Shown: in pieces, positions 1-11,604 of the stretch
Numbering within the stretch: position 1 is the stretch's first letter
Layout of the letters: the number at the start of each line of letters is the position of its first letter
NCBI GenBank assembly: GCA_016800925.1
Contig: JABCPU010000130.1
Span: 62,001 to 126,000, forward strand
DNA: 64,000 bases
Direction: 5' to 3'
Origin: Suillus spraguei
Lineage: Eukaryota; Basidiomycota; Agaricomycetes; Boletales; Suillaceae
The notes under the pieces: model-generated
Database searches by the model: none
What the model was told of the DNA's origin: nothing
The model's input: the letters and a program-made list of their open reading frames with translations, nothing else
Translations under genes and position numbers: made by a program

Positions 1-571
1 ATGATGCATTTTCTTTTAGGTCTACTCATCTTTATGAGGAGCATGCTGACCTTCTGCCTGATGGTCATTGGGTTTGGGCTGATAGTGCATATCCATTGGA
101 GCCATGGTGCATTGCCCCTTTCAAAAAGCCTCGCAATGGCCCGTTGACAAAGGACCAGAAATCATTCAATTATCACCTCTCTAAGGTATTTTTTTAGAGG
201 CCAATATTCCAATGATTTTTTTTTTCATCCGTGTTCGTGTTGAACACACATTTGCTGTTTTAAAGGGTAGCTTCCAGTCCCTTAGAGAGCTCCAGTTCAG
301 AATTGAGGGTGAGAAAGACCTTGAATTTGCTGTGCAGTGGATCAAGTGCTGCATCATCCTGCATAACATGATCATTCACTTTGAAATTGAGCATTGCAAG
401 AAGGATGGGACCTACAAGAGTTCTCTCAAGTGGACTCATAAAGAGGGGGAAGATTTTATTGTTCAAGAGACTGAGGGTCCAGATGGTGAAGAAGTAGTTA
501 GTGACAGGACATATGAGGGCACCCCGGGTCAAGCTGCTCGTATAAGGCTGATGGATGCACTCACTCTTTGA
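1..571 (+). mobile_element. PIF/Harbinger (HARBI1-like) transposase, C-terminal part
   Basis: This is the C-terminal half of a DDE-superfamily nuclease of the PIF/Harbinger type, cut by the left window edge. Reading from base 1 gives HADLLPDGHWVWADSAYP (around 40-94), which carries the second catalytic Asp in WADSAY. It is followed by APFKKPRNGPLTKDQKSFN, then RVRVEHTFAVLKG (around 229-267) with the third acidic residue (Glu) in the usual HARBI1 context, and the helix typical of this family, CCIILHNMIIHFE. The RVRVEHTF segment and its tail form one reading frame of 119 codons ending at 571. A short interruption near 184-225 (gtatttttttaga...) behaves like an intron whose acceptor is not obvious. 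The Myb-like gene at 1129-2830 converges on it, which is the usual two-gene Harbinger layout. The terminal inverted repeats are not visible because the left end lies outside the window. Confidence 0.85.
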
Positions 572-699
572 CAGTCCTCACTCACATGCACAACATAGGG
601 AAGAATGATGCACCACAATGTTTGATGAAACATGTACTACTACCTGTACTACTACCTAGACACCTGCACAACAAATGTATATAGCTAGTAACATCAATC

Positions 700-1075
700 A
701 CAAAAAGTACCAACATATACAAAACAAAAATGTATGATGAAATGATAACAACAGGACAACAATGAGACAACAACAACAATGAGATGAAGATGATGACAAC
801 AACAACGAGACGAGGATGATGAAATGACAATGACAAGAGACAATGACAACAATGACAACAACAATGAGATGACAACAATGAGATGACAACAATGAGACGA
901 CAATGACAATGACAATGACAACAACAACAACAATGAGACGACGACAGTGAGATGACGAGACAATGATGAGATGGCAATGAGACAACGATGAGATGATGAG
1001 ACAACAACAATGAGCACCTGAGATCAATGAGACAACAAGACAACAACAACAAGACAACAACATCATCCAGCTCCT
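700..1075. repeat. Degenerate ACAACAATGAGAYGA microsatellite tract
   Basis: This is purine-rich low-complexity DNA built from variants of acaacaatgagacgac and gatgacaac. It lies between the two convergent Harbinger genes. The long Ser/Leu/Cys-rich readings on the minus strand here are artefacts of the repeat and are not coding. Confidence 0.85.
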
Positions 1076-1128
1076 CTATCTGATGAGGCCTTGCTGACCT
1101 GCATCATTTGGTGGAACTGGATTTTGAG

Positions 1129-2830
1129 TCAAAGAGTCCCTGCCTCTTTCTTGAGCACCTGCGAATGCACTTCATGGACTCGTATATCCGTCTCACAAAG
1201 GCAAATCTCAGCATCATTGGTCTCCTGCAGGCACTGATGGTTCATAGTGGCTTGGGAGCTCTCATGCTCGCCGGTAGCACAAAGGCAATCATACTTTTTG
1301 ACGTCATGATTATGCTCACTCTTCGCATCGAGCTTCACAATGAAGCGCTTGTGCCTGTTGTCATGGTGGGACATAGCATCAGAGTGCATACTCTGGATCT
1401 CGTCCTTCATCTGGTCTACCTGCTCCATTACATGCAATTTTGCTTTTTTTTTCTTCAAACTGCCAGTGCTGGTCGGAAGGGACGTCTGGGGAGTTGGCAA
1501 GGTGAAATAGTCTGATGTCGAGGTAGTATTGCATGTCATCGATGAAGGTGTTGATGCACTCCGTGATATCTCCAGCGGTAAGTGGTGTCACTCTTCCCCT
1601 GGCTTGACGGCTTCTGGGAGTTAAATGCTGAGCGGTTGTTATAGGAAGACATTGAGGATTTTTCTGGCATGTAGAATGGCTCTGGAGCGTCAAGAGGGGG
1701 TGATGGCGATGAGGGGAGCTGCCGTTTCTTCCCTGCAACACAGGGAGGGCTGTCAGTTGTCTCGTCAACCATCATGGCTTCATTGTCGTCATTGTAGTTG
1801 TAGTTGTAGTCAGTGTTATAGTGATTTTCAATGTTACCTTGCAACAGGAGAAGACTGGGAAGGTGAAAATGAGACAATGTATCATAAGGGGTGCCATGGG
1901 AGGGAGTAGAAGCATGGGAGGGAGCACAAGAGGGAGCGGGACCATGAGAAGGAGTGGGAGCATGAGAGGCAGTGGGAGCCTGGGAGGCAGCAGGAGCCTG
2001 GGAGGCAGTGGGAGCCTGGGAGGCAGTGGGAGCCTGGGAGGCAGTGGGAGCCTGAGAGGGAGTGAGAGCATGAGCAGCAGGGGGAGCAGCAGCAGGAGCA
2101 GCAGTAGGCACATTCCCGTGATGAGGTGACCACTGAGTGGCACCAAAGTGTGTGGCAGGGCCAGCCCCACCATGCGGTTGAACGAGCGCATATAATGCGC
2201 TGGTGTGATCAATGCCAGGCTTTGATGAGTAAGTCCTTGTGGCCATGGACAGATTGGAATGCCAAATGGCATCCAGTTCCATGTACCATGGCAGCTCCGA
2301 AAGTGCTGTGTCTACAATAATCAATCAGTCAAAAACCGAAAAGATCAGCACTGAGGACTCACCTAACAGATTCCTAGCTCCAGTCCCTTCAGCTGGCATC
2401 ACACCAGCACCGGTGCTGGTAAATGATGCCTTGAGCTTTTTATATTTACCCTGAGCCTGCATGAATTTTAGTATTTTAATCAGTGGGACAAAAAAAAGAT
2501 GTATGTTTCAATGTGATTGCCAACTGCATCATGGATCTTTTTTGGATTGATTGAGAATGTAGTACTATACTTTGGGTGAGCTGCAAATAAGAGTCTCACG
2601 ATGTTGTGATAAATCTGGCCCTTGTCCGAGCCTGTTGGGTTGTCATCGACAGCAGGCATCACTTTCTTACTGTCAGAATAAAATAAGACTCTGCAGTTGG
2701 CGGCGTGAGTAGTCAGATAGATCACTAAGGTATCAGTGAGAGCACGATCATTCTGCCATTGGATGGCTAGTCGAGGGGTAGACAATTCTGGTTTAGACAA
2801 TCCTCGAGAGGTAAGCTCTTCATTGTCCAT
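1129..2830 (-). CDS. Myb/SANT-like DNA-binding protein of the Harbinger element
   Basis: This is the accessory protein expected in PIF/Harbinger elements, where a Myb-like protein helps the transposase bind DNA and enter the nucleus. I start it at the ATG at 2828-2830 (MDNEELTSRGLS). The first exon carries a trihelix/Myb-like helix (IQWQNDRALTDTLVIYL) followed by AHPKYSTTFSINPKKIHDAV. A clean small exon (KYKKLKASFTSTGAGVMPAE) and a long exon starting TALSELPWYMELDAIWHSN follow, joined by gt...ag introns. The middle is a Pro/Ala/Gln tract (TASQAP repeats, 1905-2110). The C-terminus is hydrophilic and rich in His, Asp and Glu, and runs to 1129 through at least one apparent frameshift near 1600. 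The DNA-binding role is inferred from the element type and the helix pattern. Confidence 0.65.
1905..2110. repeat. 18-bp minisatellite inside the Myb-like gene
   Basis: About nine imperfect copies of gggagcctgggaggcagt and variants encode the TASQAP repeat on the minus strand. The period is a multiple of 3, so the copy number can change without breaking the frame. Confidence 0.85.
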
Positions 2831-3365
2831 CGCGCTGAAGCACAATGGAGTTTTGGGGTCGAGGCATGCAGAATGCCGGGCATGTTGACAACATGCAGGA
2901 GGCATGATTGTTTTTGAAGTCCGCTGTATGATGCCGGCCTGACCTTGAATTCTGGGTCATCAGCTGAAAGTTTAGCCAGGAGTTTGAAGTGTTTAAGCAA
3001 GTTTCAAAAGGTGCTAAGCGAGTTTCAAAAATTACTTTGAGTACCACTAATATAAGCCAGGCCTATAGCTAGTTTATCAGTTGCACTGGTGATGCATGCT
3101 GTAATAGTGTATCTCAAGGGTCATATAGTACATTGTCAAAAGATTCAAAAGATATCATAGGGGTTATTTAGGATTTTCAGGTATTATTAGCATCTCTTCC
3201 CAATGGAACATAAGTATCAGCACTCTGATATCACACTTTCACTCGAGGGCTATCGTACGAGTCCGTTATTTCCTTTCCTTGAATTTCATTGAACCTCAAC
3301 CTGGATGTGGTAAAGCGCAAAAGGGCCTCCCGCGTACCACATTTGCGGGCTCCCCGGTTGACCTT

Positions 3366-4613
3366 TCACAGGGGAACTCCCAGGAAAGAGGCATCTTTAT
3401 CTAGCGACGCTTGCTCCTGCTGCCTGATTCTTTGGCGTCCATTTACTGGGGCCGGCGTTGGCGTTGGCGGCTGCACAGCTTCAGAGTCTGGTAATGGCCT
3501 GTAACGGCCAACAGTCAAACGGCGACGTAAGGATGGTTGACCCGGAACCCTCTTTTGACACTGGTCAGTGTGATCAAAGCCCGATCATCAGGGAGATTTA
3601 CCTCCAAGTCATAACGACAGATGTCATAATAACCATCTGCATCCTTCTCTTTCCATGCCTTTGAAGACAAAGTATCAGTACTCATGGATGTAGGTAGACA
3701 TGTAAGACAATATTACACGTTTACAGATATACAAGCCATCATAACGAAAACCTTCCCATGGCGCATATTCAGAATCGAGCTCGTGGCCCCGAATGACGCG
3801 CACAGGCTCGCCTGTTTCAGAAGATTTCTATTGTGGTGTCATTTCCTGACCTCACATTTATCTAAGACAAACAACTCACACGAAGTGCTTGATTTCCAAA
3901 ATTTGACCATTCCTGGTCACGATTCAGCTCGCCGGTCTTGGGAATTTAAATCGGTAATCTATAAAGCGTAAGGGAGACTTACATTATTATCACGGCCCCC
4001 TGACGACGCTAAGTCAGCATACAACCTTGTAGCCCGAGTTATGAACACACACCTGAACCTGTATATAAGCTATATGTACAGGTTAGATTACTGATCCGGC
4101 TCGAAATAAGCGCTGTGATATGCTTACATCTTGTCCCCGTTATCCTTGTCGTCTTTGTACTGACCCGAGACGACGATTGAGTAGGCGCCATCTGCCTCAG
4201 TGCCGCTTATACCAGCCTCAATTTGGCGATGGACGCCAGCATCAAAACATTCTTTGCTGTGAACGGACAAATAGATAAATAACTGATAGTATCAAACAAG
4301 AAATCAAGACTACGCACCGATTTTTCCATGTCGTCCCGACAGGTGCCCCTGGAATTTCCCCGAAGCGCTGCCTGCAAAGACAGTGCATGAACAATGTGGT
4401 CGGGAGACCAATACTGAGAAACTTACACCGGTCTGTCCATCTTGCTTGACATTTCCTCTGATTTGCCGATCGTCTGAGTTGTTCTAAGTGCGAATGTTTG
4501 TTTATTGTACCGGTGATCATCAGGACGATGGAGATAAATAGGCCACTGGCCCCACTTCTGCGTCGGAGTTCGAAAGAGGGCCAAACCCGGTAGGACGCTG
4601 CATATGAATTCAT
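3366..4613 (-). CDS. SRA-YDG domain protein, copy A
   Basis: This is a reader of modified cytosine of the SAD/SRA (YDG) family, expected in the nucleus. I reconstruct nine exons: 4613-4429, 4371-4318, 4256-4128, 4069-4053, 3999-3983, 3936-3880, 3827-3717, 3658-3602 and 3551-3366, all with gt-ag borders and continuous frame. The hallmarks run in order: FGEIPGAPVGTTW, DAGVHR, AGISGT, GAYSIVVSGQYKDDKDNGD, YTGSGG, DQEWSNFGNQAL, GEPVRVIRG and YAPWEGFRYDGLY. The residues matching the UHRF1 5-methylcytosine pocket (Tyr and Asp of QYKDDKD, Tyr-Thr of YTG) are all present. The C-tail is Pro-rich and basic (GQPSLRRRL) and ends at the TGA at 3366-3368. The start is uncertain: the ATG at 4613 gives an unusual N-terminus and the true first exon may differ. 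It is the only copy of the three without a visible frame problem. Confidence 0.88.
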
Positions 4614-5332
4614 CCCTCAATACTCGGGCTAAGAACACAGTGGAAAATGCAGTAAACCAAAAATACGACCTTCGGCAGCTGCACTCTTCGACTGAAGGCA
4701 TCGTTGTCTCAATGAACGGCAGGCCCATCTGCAAGACACTCGGCGACCGGCGAACCGGACTGTTTGGAAGCCACAACATGGTGATCCGCCACCAAAGCCA
4801 TATCGCAAAGTTCATGCGTAGTGGTGTTGTTCCGAAATTTGTGAAGATGGAATATCATGGTGACTGGTATCAGCGATTGACAAAGTTTCCAAAGTAGTGA
4901 GTCTAGGCACGATCAAATGTACATCTTACGCAACGTATCAGATGGGTACTATTGACCACGGGCGGCTCGGAGATGACGGGCGCGTCCGAGGAGCAGTTGA
5001 CTAGGGGCAGATCTGAGGCGAAATTTAGCATATCATGTCATTGGCCAGGCAGTAAAAACGGGCATAAAGTTTAGCTTGAACGTTTTAGCTGCTACACAGC
5101 CTATACTAGAAGTTGTGGAGTAATCAGGATGTCACATGTACAATGTACCAGCTCATGGACTCAACACTAACTTGACCTAAACGATCATTGTGCCTTAGTG
5201 TCAAATTTTCGAGACCTGTTGAGAAACATATCGTAGTAAGTGATGGTTTTTAACTATGTTGGATGAAAGCTGAGACAGACTTACGCCTAATAGTTAATTA
5301 TGTCTTCGCCCGTCGTTATGAAGCAGGGGAAA

Positions 5333-6283
5333 TCAGCGATGGTGCCCTAGGAATTTGAAGGACACATCAATCTGATTTTTGGTATGGCCAGTTGTGCAAC
5401 GGACGGCTCGCTGTGGGTATGGGGATTGAAGAATGGAAAACAGATGGGGGATGACTAGCTGGATGGAGACAGTGCCAAAGTGCTGGCTGTAGTATTGTCT
5501 CCGGACGAGAAGCAAGCGGTCAGCGGGAGTGGATTGGTGCAGTGAGGCTGTGGGTCATCGACACAAACAAGGTTATCGCGAAATGAATGCACGGCCAGTC
5601 GGATTAGTCTGCTAGAGTCAAGATGGTCGGCTAACGGTGAGCGTATTCTCCGATGGGAATGCAAGGCAGTAGAACGCGGAGACAGAAGAAATAGTCCTCC
5701 CATCAATCAAGACAGGGCATGGATATTATGCCGCCGCTATCACCGGTCGTCAATTTGCCAGACCCAACCATGATTGTGAGTACAGTGGATACAAGAACTC
5801 GGAGGACTTGGAGCCCACGACTGCTAAAGCCAATATTTAGCATGTGAGGACAGGCGAGCTGGTCGGGCCATGGAACAAGAAGTTGAGGAATTTTGGATTC
5901 ACGTCTGCACAGTGCGAAGAGACAGGACAAATTGAACCACCGATCGGAAAAATTGTTGCTTATTTCCGGGACAAAATATAGAATCCGAACAAGTACCAGT
6001 ACTTGTTGATAGGCACACCAGCGATATTTGTGCCGTTGCAATATCTTCGAAGGGCCGCATCCTCACAAGCGTATCGAACAACGACACAGGGCGAATATGG
6101 AACCTCGATAACAACCAGCCCATAAGTCAGTTCACCTCTTTACCATGCAGACTGCAGTGTCAGTGAACTGCGTGTCATTTTCGGCTAATGGAAAGCTGCT
6201 AGCTACTAGCTGCTTTGATTCACATGAGATGTTAATACTAAGAGAATACCAAGAGAAACCGGCCTCGACGACCCTCTTTTAGA
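5333..6283 (+). pseudogene. WD40-repeat relic
   Basis: Scattered WD40 signatures lie on the plus strand in several frames with stops between them. They include a GHIN-like start, ASCATDGSLWVWGLKNG, VLAVVLSPDEKQAVSGSG, then near 6010-6120 ICAVAISSKGRILTSVSNND and RIWNLDNN, and near 6155-6220 NCVSFSANGKLLATSC. This is a mutated copy of the kind of WD40 gene seen intact at 60740-61729. No single frame runs more than about 60 codons and both nonsense and frame changes are present, so I call it dead. Confidence 0.65.
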
Positions 6284-7389
6284 CCTGCGCGACTGCTGCA
6301 CTTGGCACTTTTACCAGTCGTTCTTGTTGTTTTCAAACTTATGCATTCTGGACTGATCGATGGTACAGGACATCCCGCTCAAGTACATTGCGGGAAGCAT
6401 TGTCTGTGGCCGCTTTTTTCCTTATTCTGCCTCATACACCCACTATGATGTGCCATCCCAACCCTGCCCTTTCCACTGGGTTGGGGATCACTCCTCCGAG
6501 TGGCAGACCAAACGGTGCAGATATCGTATTGCCAGGCCAAACACGTATGTTCCTATATCTCTTCTCGAATCTTTAATTTCATCTGATATCATTTTTTTCT
6601 CGCATGTTCGAATCCCCCTTCATATCGCGCAGAGGAACGCATCAGCAAGAGAAACGTCAAAGTCCATTCCATTGAACTTGAAAAACACTACTGCAATCGT
6701 CTCAAGCTCCAAATAGCACCATCACACAGCAAACCAGAGGCGCGGTTCAAGCCTGGTAATCTTCACATGCGCATGCTGCTTTCTCTTCATCATCCCTCTC
6801 ACCTCCCGTCATATTTAAGCACCAATTTCCATGCAACGGTAAAACACACTGAATGATGACATTGTTTCCGGCGCTTTATATGTTGTATATCTCCTGGATA
6901 CACTGACCGTCATTAACCTACCATTCCTTTACCACAATCTCTCCCGTCATCTGACGCCCCCTGATGTTATCTCATGCCTCGAGTGCATACAATGCATACT
7001 TATACCCACGCGAACTGCCTCTACAAAGCCAATTGTTTCGTCCTTACATGTGGTAGCTAACGATTTCACAAAGCTCAGTGCTCTCACGGCTTCCCCCATG
7101 GTCGTGTTAGCATAGTGTCAACTCAATGTCAGCTCATCTTTGCAGTGTTTTCTCTTCGGTCATTGAGATGTTGGCATTCGAATGCCAGTCTTGGACTTGG
7201 TACATAGTCGTACTCAATTTTGTCGACCGCTCTGGTGCACAGTTTGAGGGCCATCTACTGGTCAAGCTGGAGGGCAATAAATCGAAAGCTGCAGCTTCAT
7301 ATCATATTGGTACAATATTCATCTTGAGGTCCTTTAGTATTACATCTGCCTCATCTTCCTCACAAAACTTCGTCGTCATCAGGATGGTA
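6284..7389. other. No supported gene
   Basis: There are short open frames on both strands, but none has a domain signature or a convincing exon chain. The pyrimidine-rich stretch at 6880-7100 could be promoter DNA of something unrecognised. Confidence 0.4.
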
Positions 7390-8717
7390 TCACATTTTCA
7401 CTCGACGGTGGATACCATGCGGGCGCCGTTTTTGTGCTCGTCGACTTCCGGTGAGCTTGGGCTTGCGTGTGGTAGACACAGGAGGACTGGACCGCATGCT
7501 TTTACAGGCGAGCTTAGCGTCCAGCCTTTTTACAGGGGCCGGGGAGCTTTTTGACAGAAACGTATTCATGTTGTTTATTTCCGCCTGTAGCTTCTGCATG
7601 ATTCTTTGGCGTCCAGTTACTGGCGCTGGCGCTGGCGGTTGTACTGTTTCGGAGCCTGGTGACGGCCTGTAAAGGCCAACAATCGTTGAACGACGGCGTA
7701 AGGGCGGTTGGCCTGGAATCCTCTTGACACTGGTCAGTCTGATTGGCAGGGCCCAATAACCAGAGACTTACCTCCATGATGTAGCGACAGATGTCATAAT
7801 AACCATCTCTATCCTTCTCTTTCCACGCCTTTGAAAACAAAGTATCAGCGCTCGTGGACGTAGGTAGATAAGTAAAACAATGTTACATTTTTGCAGATAT
7901 ACAAGCCATCATACCTAAAACCTTCCCACGGCGCAAATTCAGAATCGAGCCCGCTGCCCCGAATGACGCGCACGGGATTCCGTGTGAAAGAAGATTTCTA
8001 TCGTACTGTCAGCTCCCGTCCTCGCATCTATCCCAGACCCAGATAGAAAGCTCACACGGAGCGCTTGATTTCCAAAATTAGACCATTCCTGGTCCCAATC
8101 CAGCTCGCGCGTCTTGGGAATTTTAATCGGTAATCAAGCTATAAAGCATAAAGGAAACTTACATTATTCTCGAGCTTGCGACCCCCTAACAATACTAAGT
8201 CGGCATACAATCTTGTAGCCCGGGCAATGAATACACACCTGAACCTGTATATAAGCTATATGCACAGGTCAGACTACTGATCCGGTTCGAAATAAACGCT
8301 GTGACATGCTTACATTGTGTCCCCGTTATCCTTGTCATCTTTGTATTGACCCGAGACAACGATTGAAGAGGCGCCAACTGCCATAGTGCCGCTTATACCA
8401 GCTTCAATGTGGCAATGCACACCAGCGCCATAACATTCTTCGCTGTTTACAGACAGACAGATAAAATCACTGATGTTATTAAACGAAGTTCAAAATTGCG
8501 CACCGATCCTTGAATGTTGTCCCGAAAGGGACTCTGGGACACTCCCCAAAATGGTGCCTGCAAAGAAAGTGCGTAAACAGTGCGGTTGAGAGATACTGAA
8601 GAGCATTACTAACACCAGCTTCTTGGACCCTTCGCTGGATGTTTCCTTTGAATGTTTTTTCATCTTCTCGTCCCAGACACTGTTTGATGTCTTTGTTTCT
8701 GAGTCGTTCTTGAGCAT
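7390..8717 (-). CDS. SRA-YDG domain protein, copy B
   Basis: This is a tandem paralogue of the gene at 3366-4613 with the same exon plan: 8717-8614, 8557-8504, 8442-8314, 8255-8239, 8185-8163, 8112-8056, 7997-7887, 7828-7772 and 7722-7390. Exon lengths 54, 129, 17, 57, 111 and 57 are identical to copy A. The domain reads HHFGECPRVPFGTTF, GAGVHC, AGISGT, SSIVVSGQYKDDKDNGD, YTGSGG, DQEWSNFGNQAL, NPVRVIRG and FAPWEGFRYDGLY. The pocket residues are kept, but GVHR has become GVHC. The C-tail is longer and strongly basic (KPKLTGSRRAQKRRPHG), as expected for a nuclear or DNA-contacting tail. The start is uncertain: the same frame stays open to an ATG at 8927, so the N-terminus may be up to 70 residues longer. 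Confidence 0.85.
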
Positions 8718-9211
8718 TCTGTCGTCAATGAGTGTCAAGGTAGTGAAGACAAGTCCATGAGGCCAACACGAGGCTCTTATACATAGACTGCTACTAAGTC
8801 GGAGCTCAAAAACCATAGTTGCCTCTACGATAGCCAGGCTTAAGGTTCGACTCCAATGACAAATAGTCGAGGCAGATTCATGATGCATCGACAACGCAGA
8901 CATCTGCTCCCGCGGGACGAAGTTCACTTGGATTATCAGGTAGTTTTGTGTGAATTTCTGAATTGCGGGAGCATGGGGGCTACAGACACAAGTTTAACAA
9001 TATACTGAGTGTAGAAAGGCCTGGTAGAGCAGTATCAGCATGCGAACATTCCAAATGATCCTCAAGAAAACAGAAAAATAGGGTACTGTACATCCGTGAC
9101 TGATCCTATCAGAAGGGCGAAGTGGATGGGAAACATGACTTCGAGGTCTTGAAAGCAAGAAACCAGAGGGGTCGAGATATAGTAGGTGTTTGGCAGCTGT
9201 AGCTGACTCGT

Positions 9212-10899
9212 TCAGAAGGGCGAGGGAGATAAGAAAGATGAAAACGGGGAAGTTGTGGTTTCGAGGTCATCAAGTAGCATATTTTCCTCGTCTTCGTCAT
9301 AAAGTCGTATGTCTTCCTCTTCATCATCAAGTGACATATCAACACTTTCGTTGTCCTCATCGTAGGAGAGGCTCCGCGTGGGCCTCGCTAGGTCATTGAT
9401 ATGTGATTGACTGAACCACATCCTGGGTTCTATAAGGGTGTGTAGTGGTCGCCTTTTCACAGACGTCTCCGCGGAAGACCTCGTTCCAGGAAAGTGTTGC
9501 TGTTTCTCCTTCGGCATCTTTTTTTGCACCCGCTGGTTATGCTTTTGCAGCGGGGTTTCAGTAGTCACCAGGACAGGCGCTAAACCTCGTTGCTGCTCGT
9601 CAAATGGCGATAATGAAGACGATGATTGGGGCGGCGCTCGGTCAGCGAGTTTGCGCCTCTTAGACACCGCATCGGCATAGATCAAAGGATCATCCTGCGA
9701 TGCAAATGGTCGAGTCTTGCGCTTACGGCTGATCAACGTACAGAAGGGCGTGGCGACGGTGTCTGACGTAGCTACGGAGACGGGAGATGGCTCGCGATCG
9801 GTATCTGCGAGCGAGCGACGGGGCAAGGGAGGTTGACCTGAAACCCTCTGTGACACGACATCAGCCTAATCAGAGCCCATGATCTAAACTGCAACTTACC
9901 TCTAGCTTATAGCGACAGATATCCAAACCTTTGGAATTTTTCTCTTTCCATGCCTTTGAAGGTTGAATATCAGTGTCGGTGCATCCTCCATAGATATGGG
10001 AAATAACATTACACTTTCAACAGTGTACAGACCATCATACCGATAACCTTCGGCAGGCGCAAAATCGGAAAGCACTTTATGGCTCCGGACGACGCGCACG
10101 GGGTTACCTGTGTCGCGCGATGTCTGTTCTGCAGTCATTTGGGGAGCTCACGTTCAAAAACAGAAAAACTCACGACAAGTGCTTCGTTTCCTCGATCTGA
10201 CCATTGCTGATCGAAAATCTGCGGACCTAACCGAAGCTTTTGGATTCTAAATAGATGGTCTATATGAGCCAGAAAACGACTTACACGCTTCGGAGGACAG
10301 CTATCAGACCACCGCTTGCGACCCCCTGATGCTACCACATTGGCATACAATAGTGTAGTCCAGGTTTTCAACACGCACCTGTACCCGTATAGTAGCTATA
10401 TGCATACGTAAGGATCAGGATGCAGTCATCACATTCCAAAATGATAGATGCTTACATCGTATCACCAAAATCCTTGTCATCTTTGTAGTGACACGAAATA
10501 ACAATTGAGAAGGCACCAGATTTTTTAGTGCCATGTATACCAGCCATAAGAGGGCGATGCACGCCAGCACTAGAGCAATCTTGGCTGTAGAGACAAATCA
10601 TGAATTGACTGATGTCAAGTACTAAACGAGAATGAAAACACACACCGATCTTCCCATTCAGCCCCAACCGGGACTCCGGGAATCCCCCGAACTGCTGCCT
10701 ATAAAAACGGTGAGCGCTGAAGCTGAGGGAGAAACGCCACTAACGCCAGGCGGCGGGCGGTCGACTTAGTAGCCCTGACTTTCGCCGAGTCTTTGTCCAC
10801 TGAAACTTTGCTGGCTATGATTTCTTCCCTATCACTATCAATCTCCTCATCCGTGTAGATGGCTTCGACTTGTTCTGGCGGTCTGTCGTGGTGATCCAT
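9212..10899 (-). CDS. SRA-YDG domain protein, copy C (one-base frame break)
   Basis: This is the third and most diverged SRA paralogue, with exons 10899-10745, 10698-10646, 10584-10456, 10395-10379, 10325-10285, 10236-10174, 10123-10013, 9953-9900 and 9847-9212. The N-terminal exon is acidic (YTDEEIDSDREE). The domain includes GIPGVPVGAEW, SSAGVHRPLMAGIHGT, HYKDDKDFGD, YYTGTGG, DQQWSDRGNEAL, NPVRVVRS and FAPAEGYRYDGLY. The C-terminal exon of about 210 codons holds basic clusters (SRKRKTR, SKRRK), which are likely nuclear localisation signals, and an acidic end (SLDDEEEDIRLYDEDEENM). The second exon is 53 nt where A and B have 54, so the frame breaks at the C-run at 10684-10688. It is either a sequencing error or a recent mutation. 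An alternative start in the same frame lies at 10947. Confidence 0.82.
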
Positions 10900-11604
10900 C
10901 GTGTATGGCCGCTGTGGCGTTCGACGTAACGGACGGTGGTACCACAAAGAACCAATAATGCACGAGGCAACAGGAGTACTACTTCGGAGTTCGAAAGACG
11001 TAATCTTCGAAAGACCCGACTACGCCGCCTCTTCTATCAGTACTACTAAGATTGATTCCCTCGACGACCAGACAAAGGCGGCCGCTGCCAGGGACGAGGC
11101 CAGGTCTCTTGACTCTGGAGGATGATACGTAACATGTCGACAATAGCACATGTACCATGACAGCCCGGATTTGCTGCCATGAAACGTATGCGTGCACGCC
11201 TGAACTTCCGATACTTCAGACTATCCCATGCAAGCTCCTGGCCGTACTTTGTGGGCATTCGATGGCGTTATCTTTTGCCAGCGGAAACTCACGATGATTC
11301 TGCTTATATCTGATGAGTACTGGGCACGTTGAGGCCCTGTGAGCGTGACTGCGTGATAGGCATTTGCAATGAGTTCTACCGGTCACCAGGGCCCTGTAAA
11401 CTGCAGCAAACTCAAAGGAATTATTAATATGCTGCGTCTGATTGGCTGCTATGATGATCGCCGAGATCATCCCACTGATAAAAATAAGCAAATATTCAAG
11501 AAATTCACAAGTCACGTATATATTTGATGGTCTCACCATACTGATTGTCAATACCCTTCAACGTTCTCATATTCATATTCTCTTTCTTTCCACAGTATAC
11601 CACC

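Noticed and set aside
582..1066. Three overlapping minus-strand frames of 107-156 codons rich in Ser, Leu, Cys and His
   Set aside because: They are readings of a microsatellite in all three frames, with no other coding signal.
3289..3971. Plus-strand frames of 68-95 codons over the first SRA gene
   Set aside because: They are shadows of the exons of the minus-strand SRA gene, whose splice sites and domain are clear.
7126..7672. Plus-strand frames of 142 and 73 codons
   Set aside because: They overlap the C-terminal exon of SRA copy B on the other strand and show no domain.
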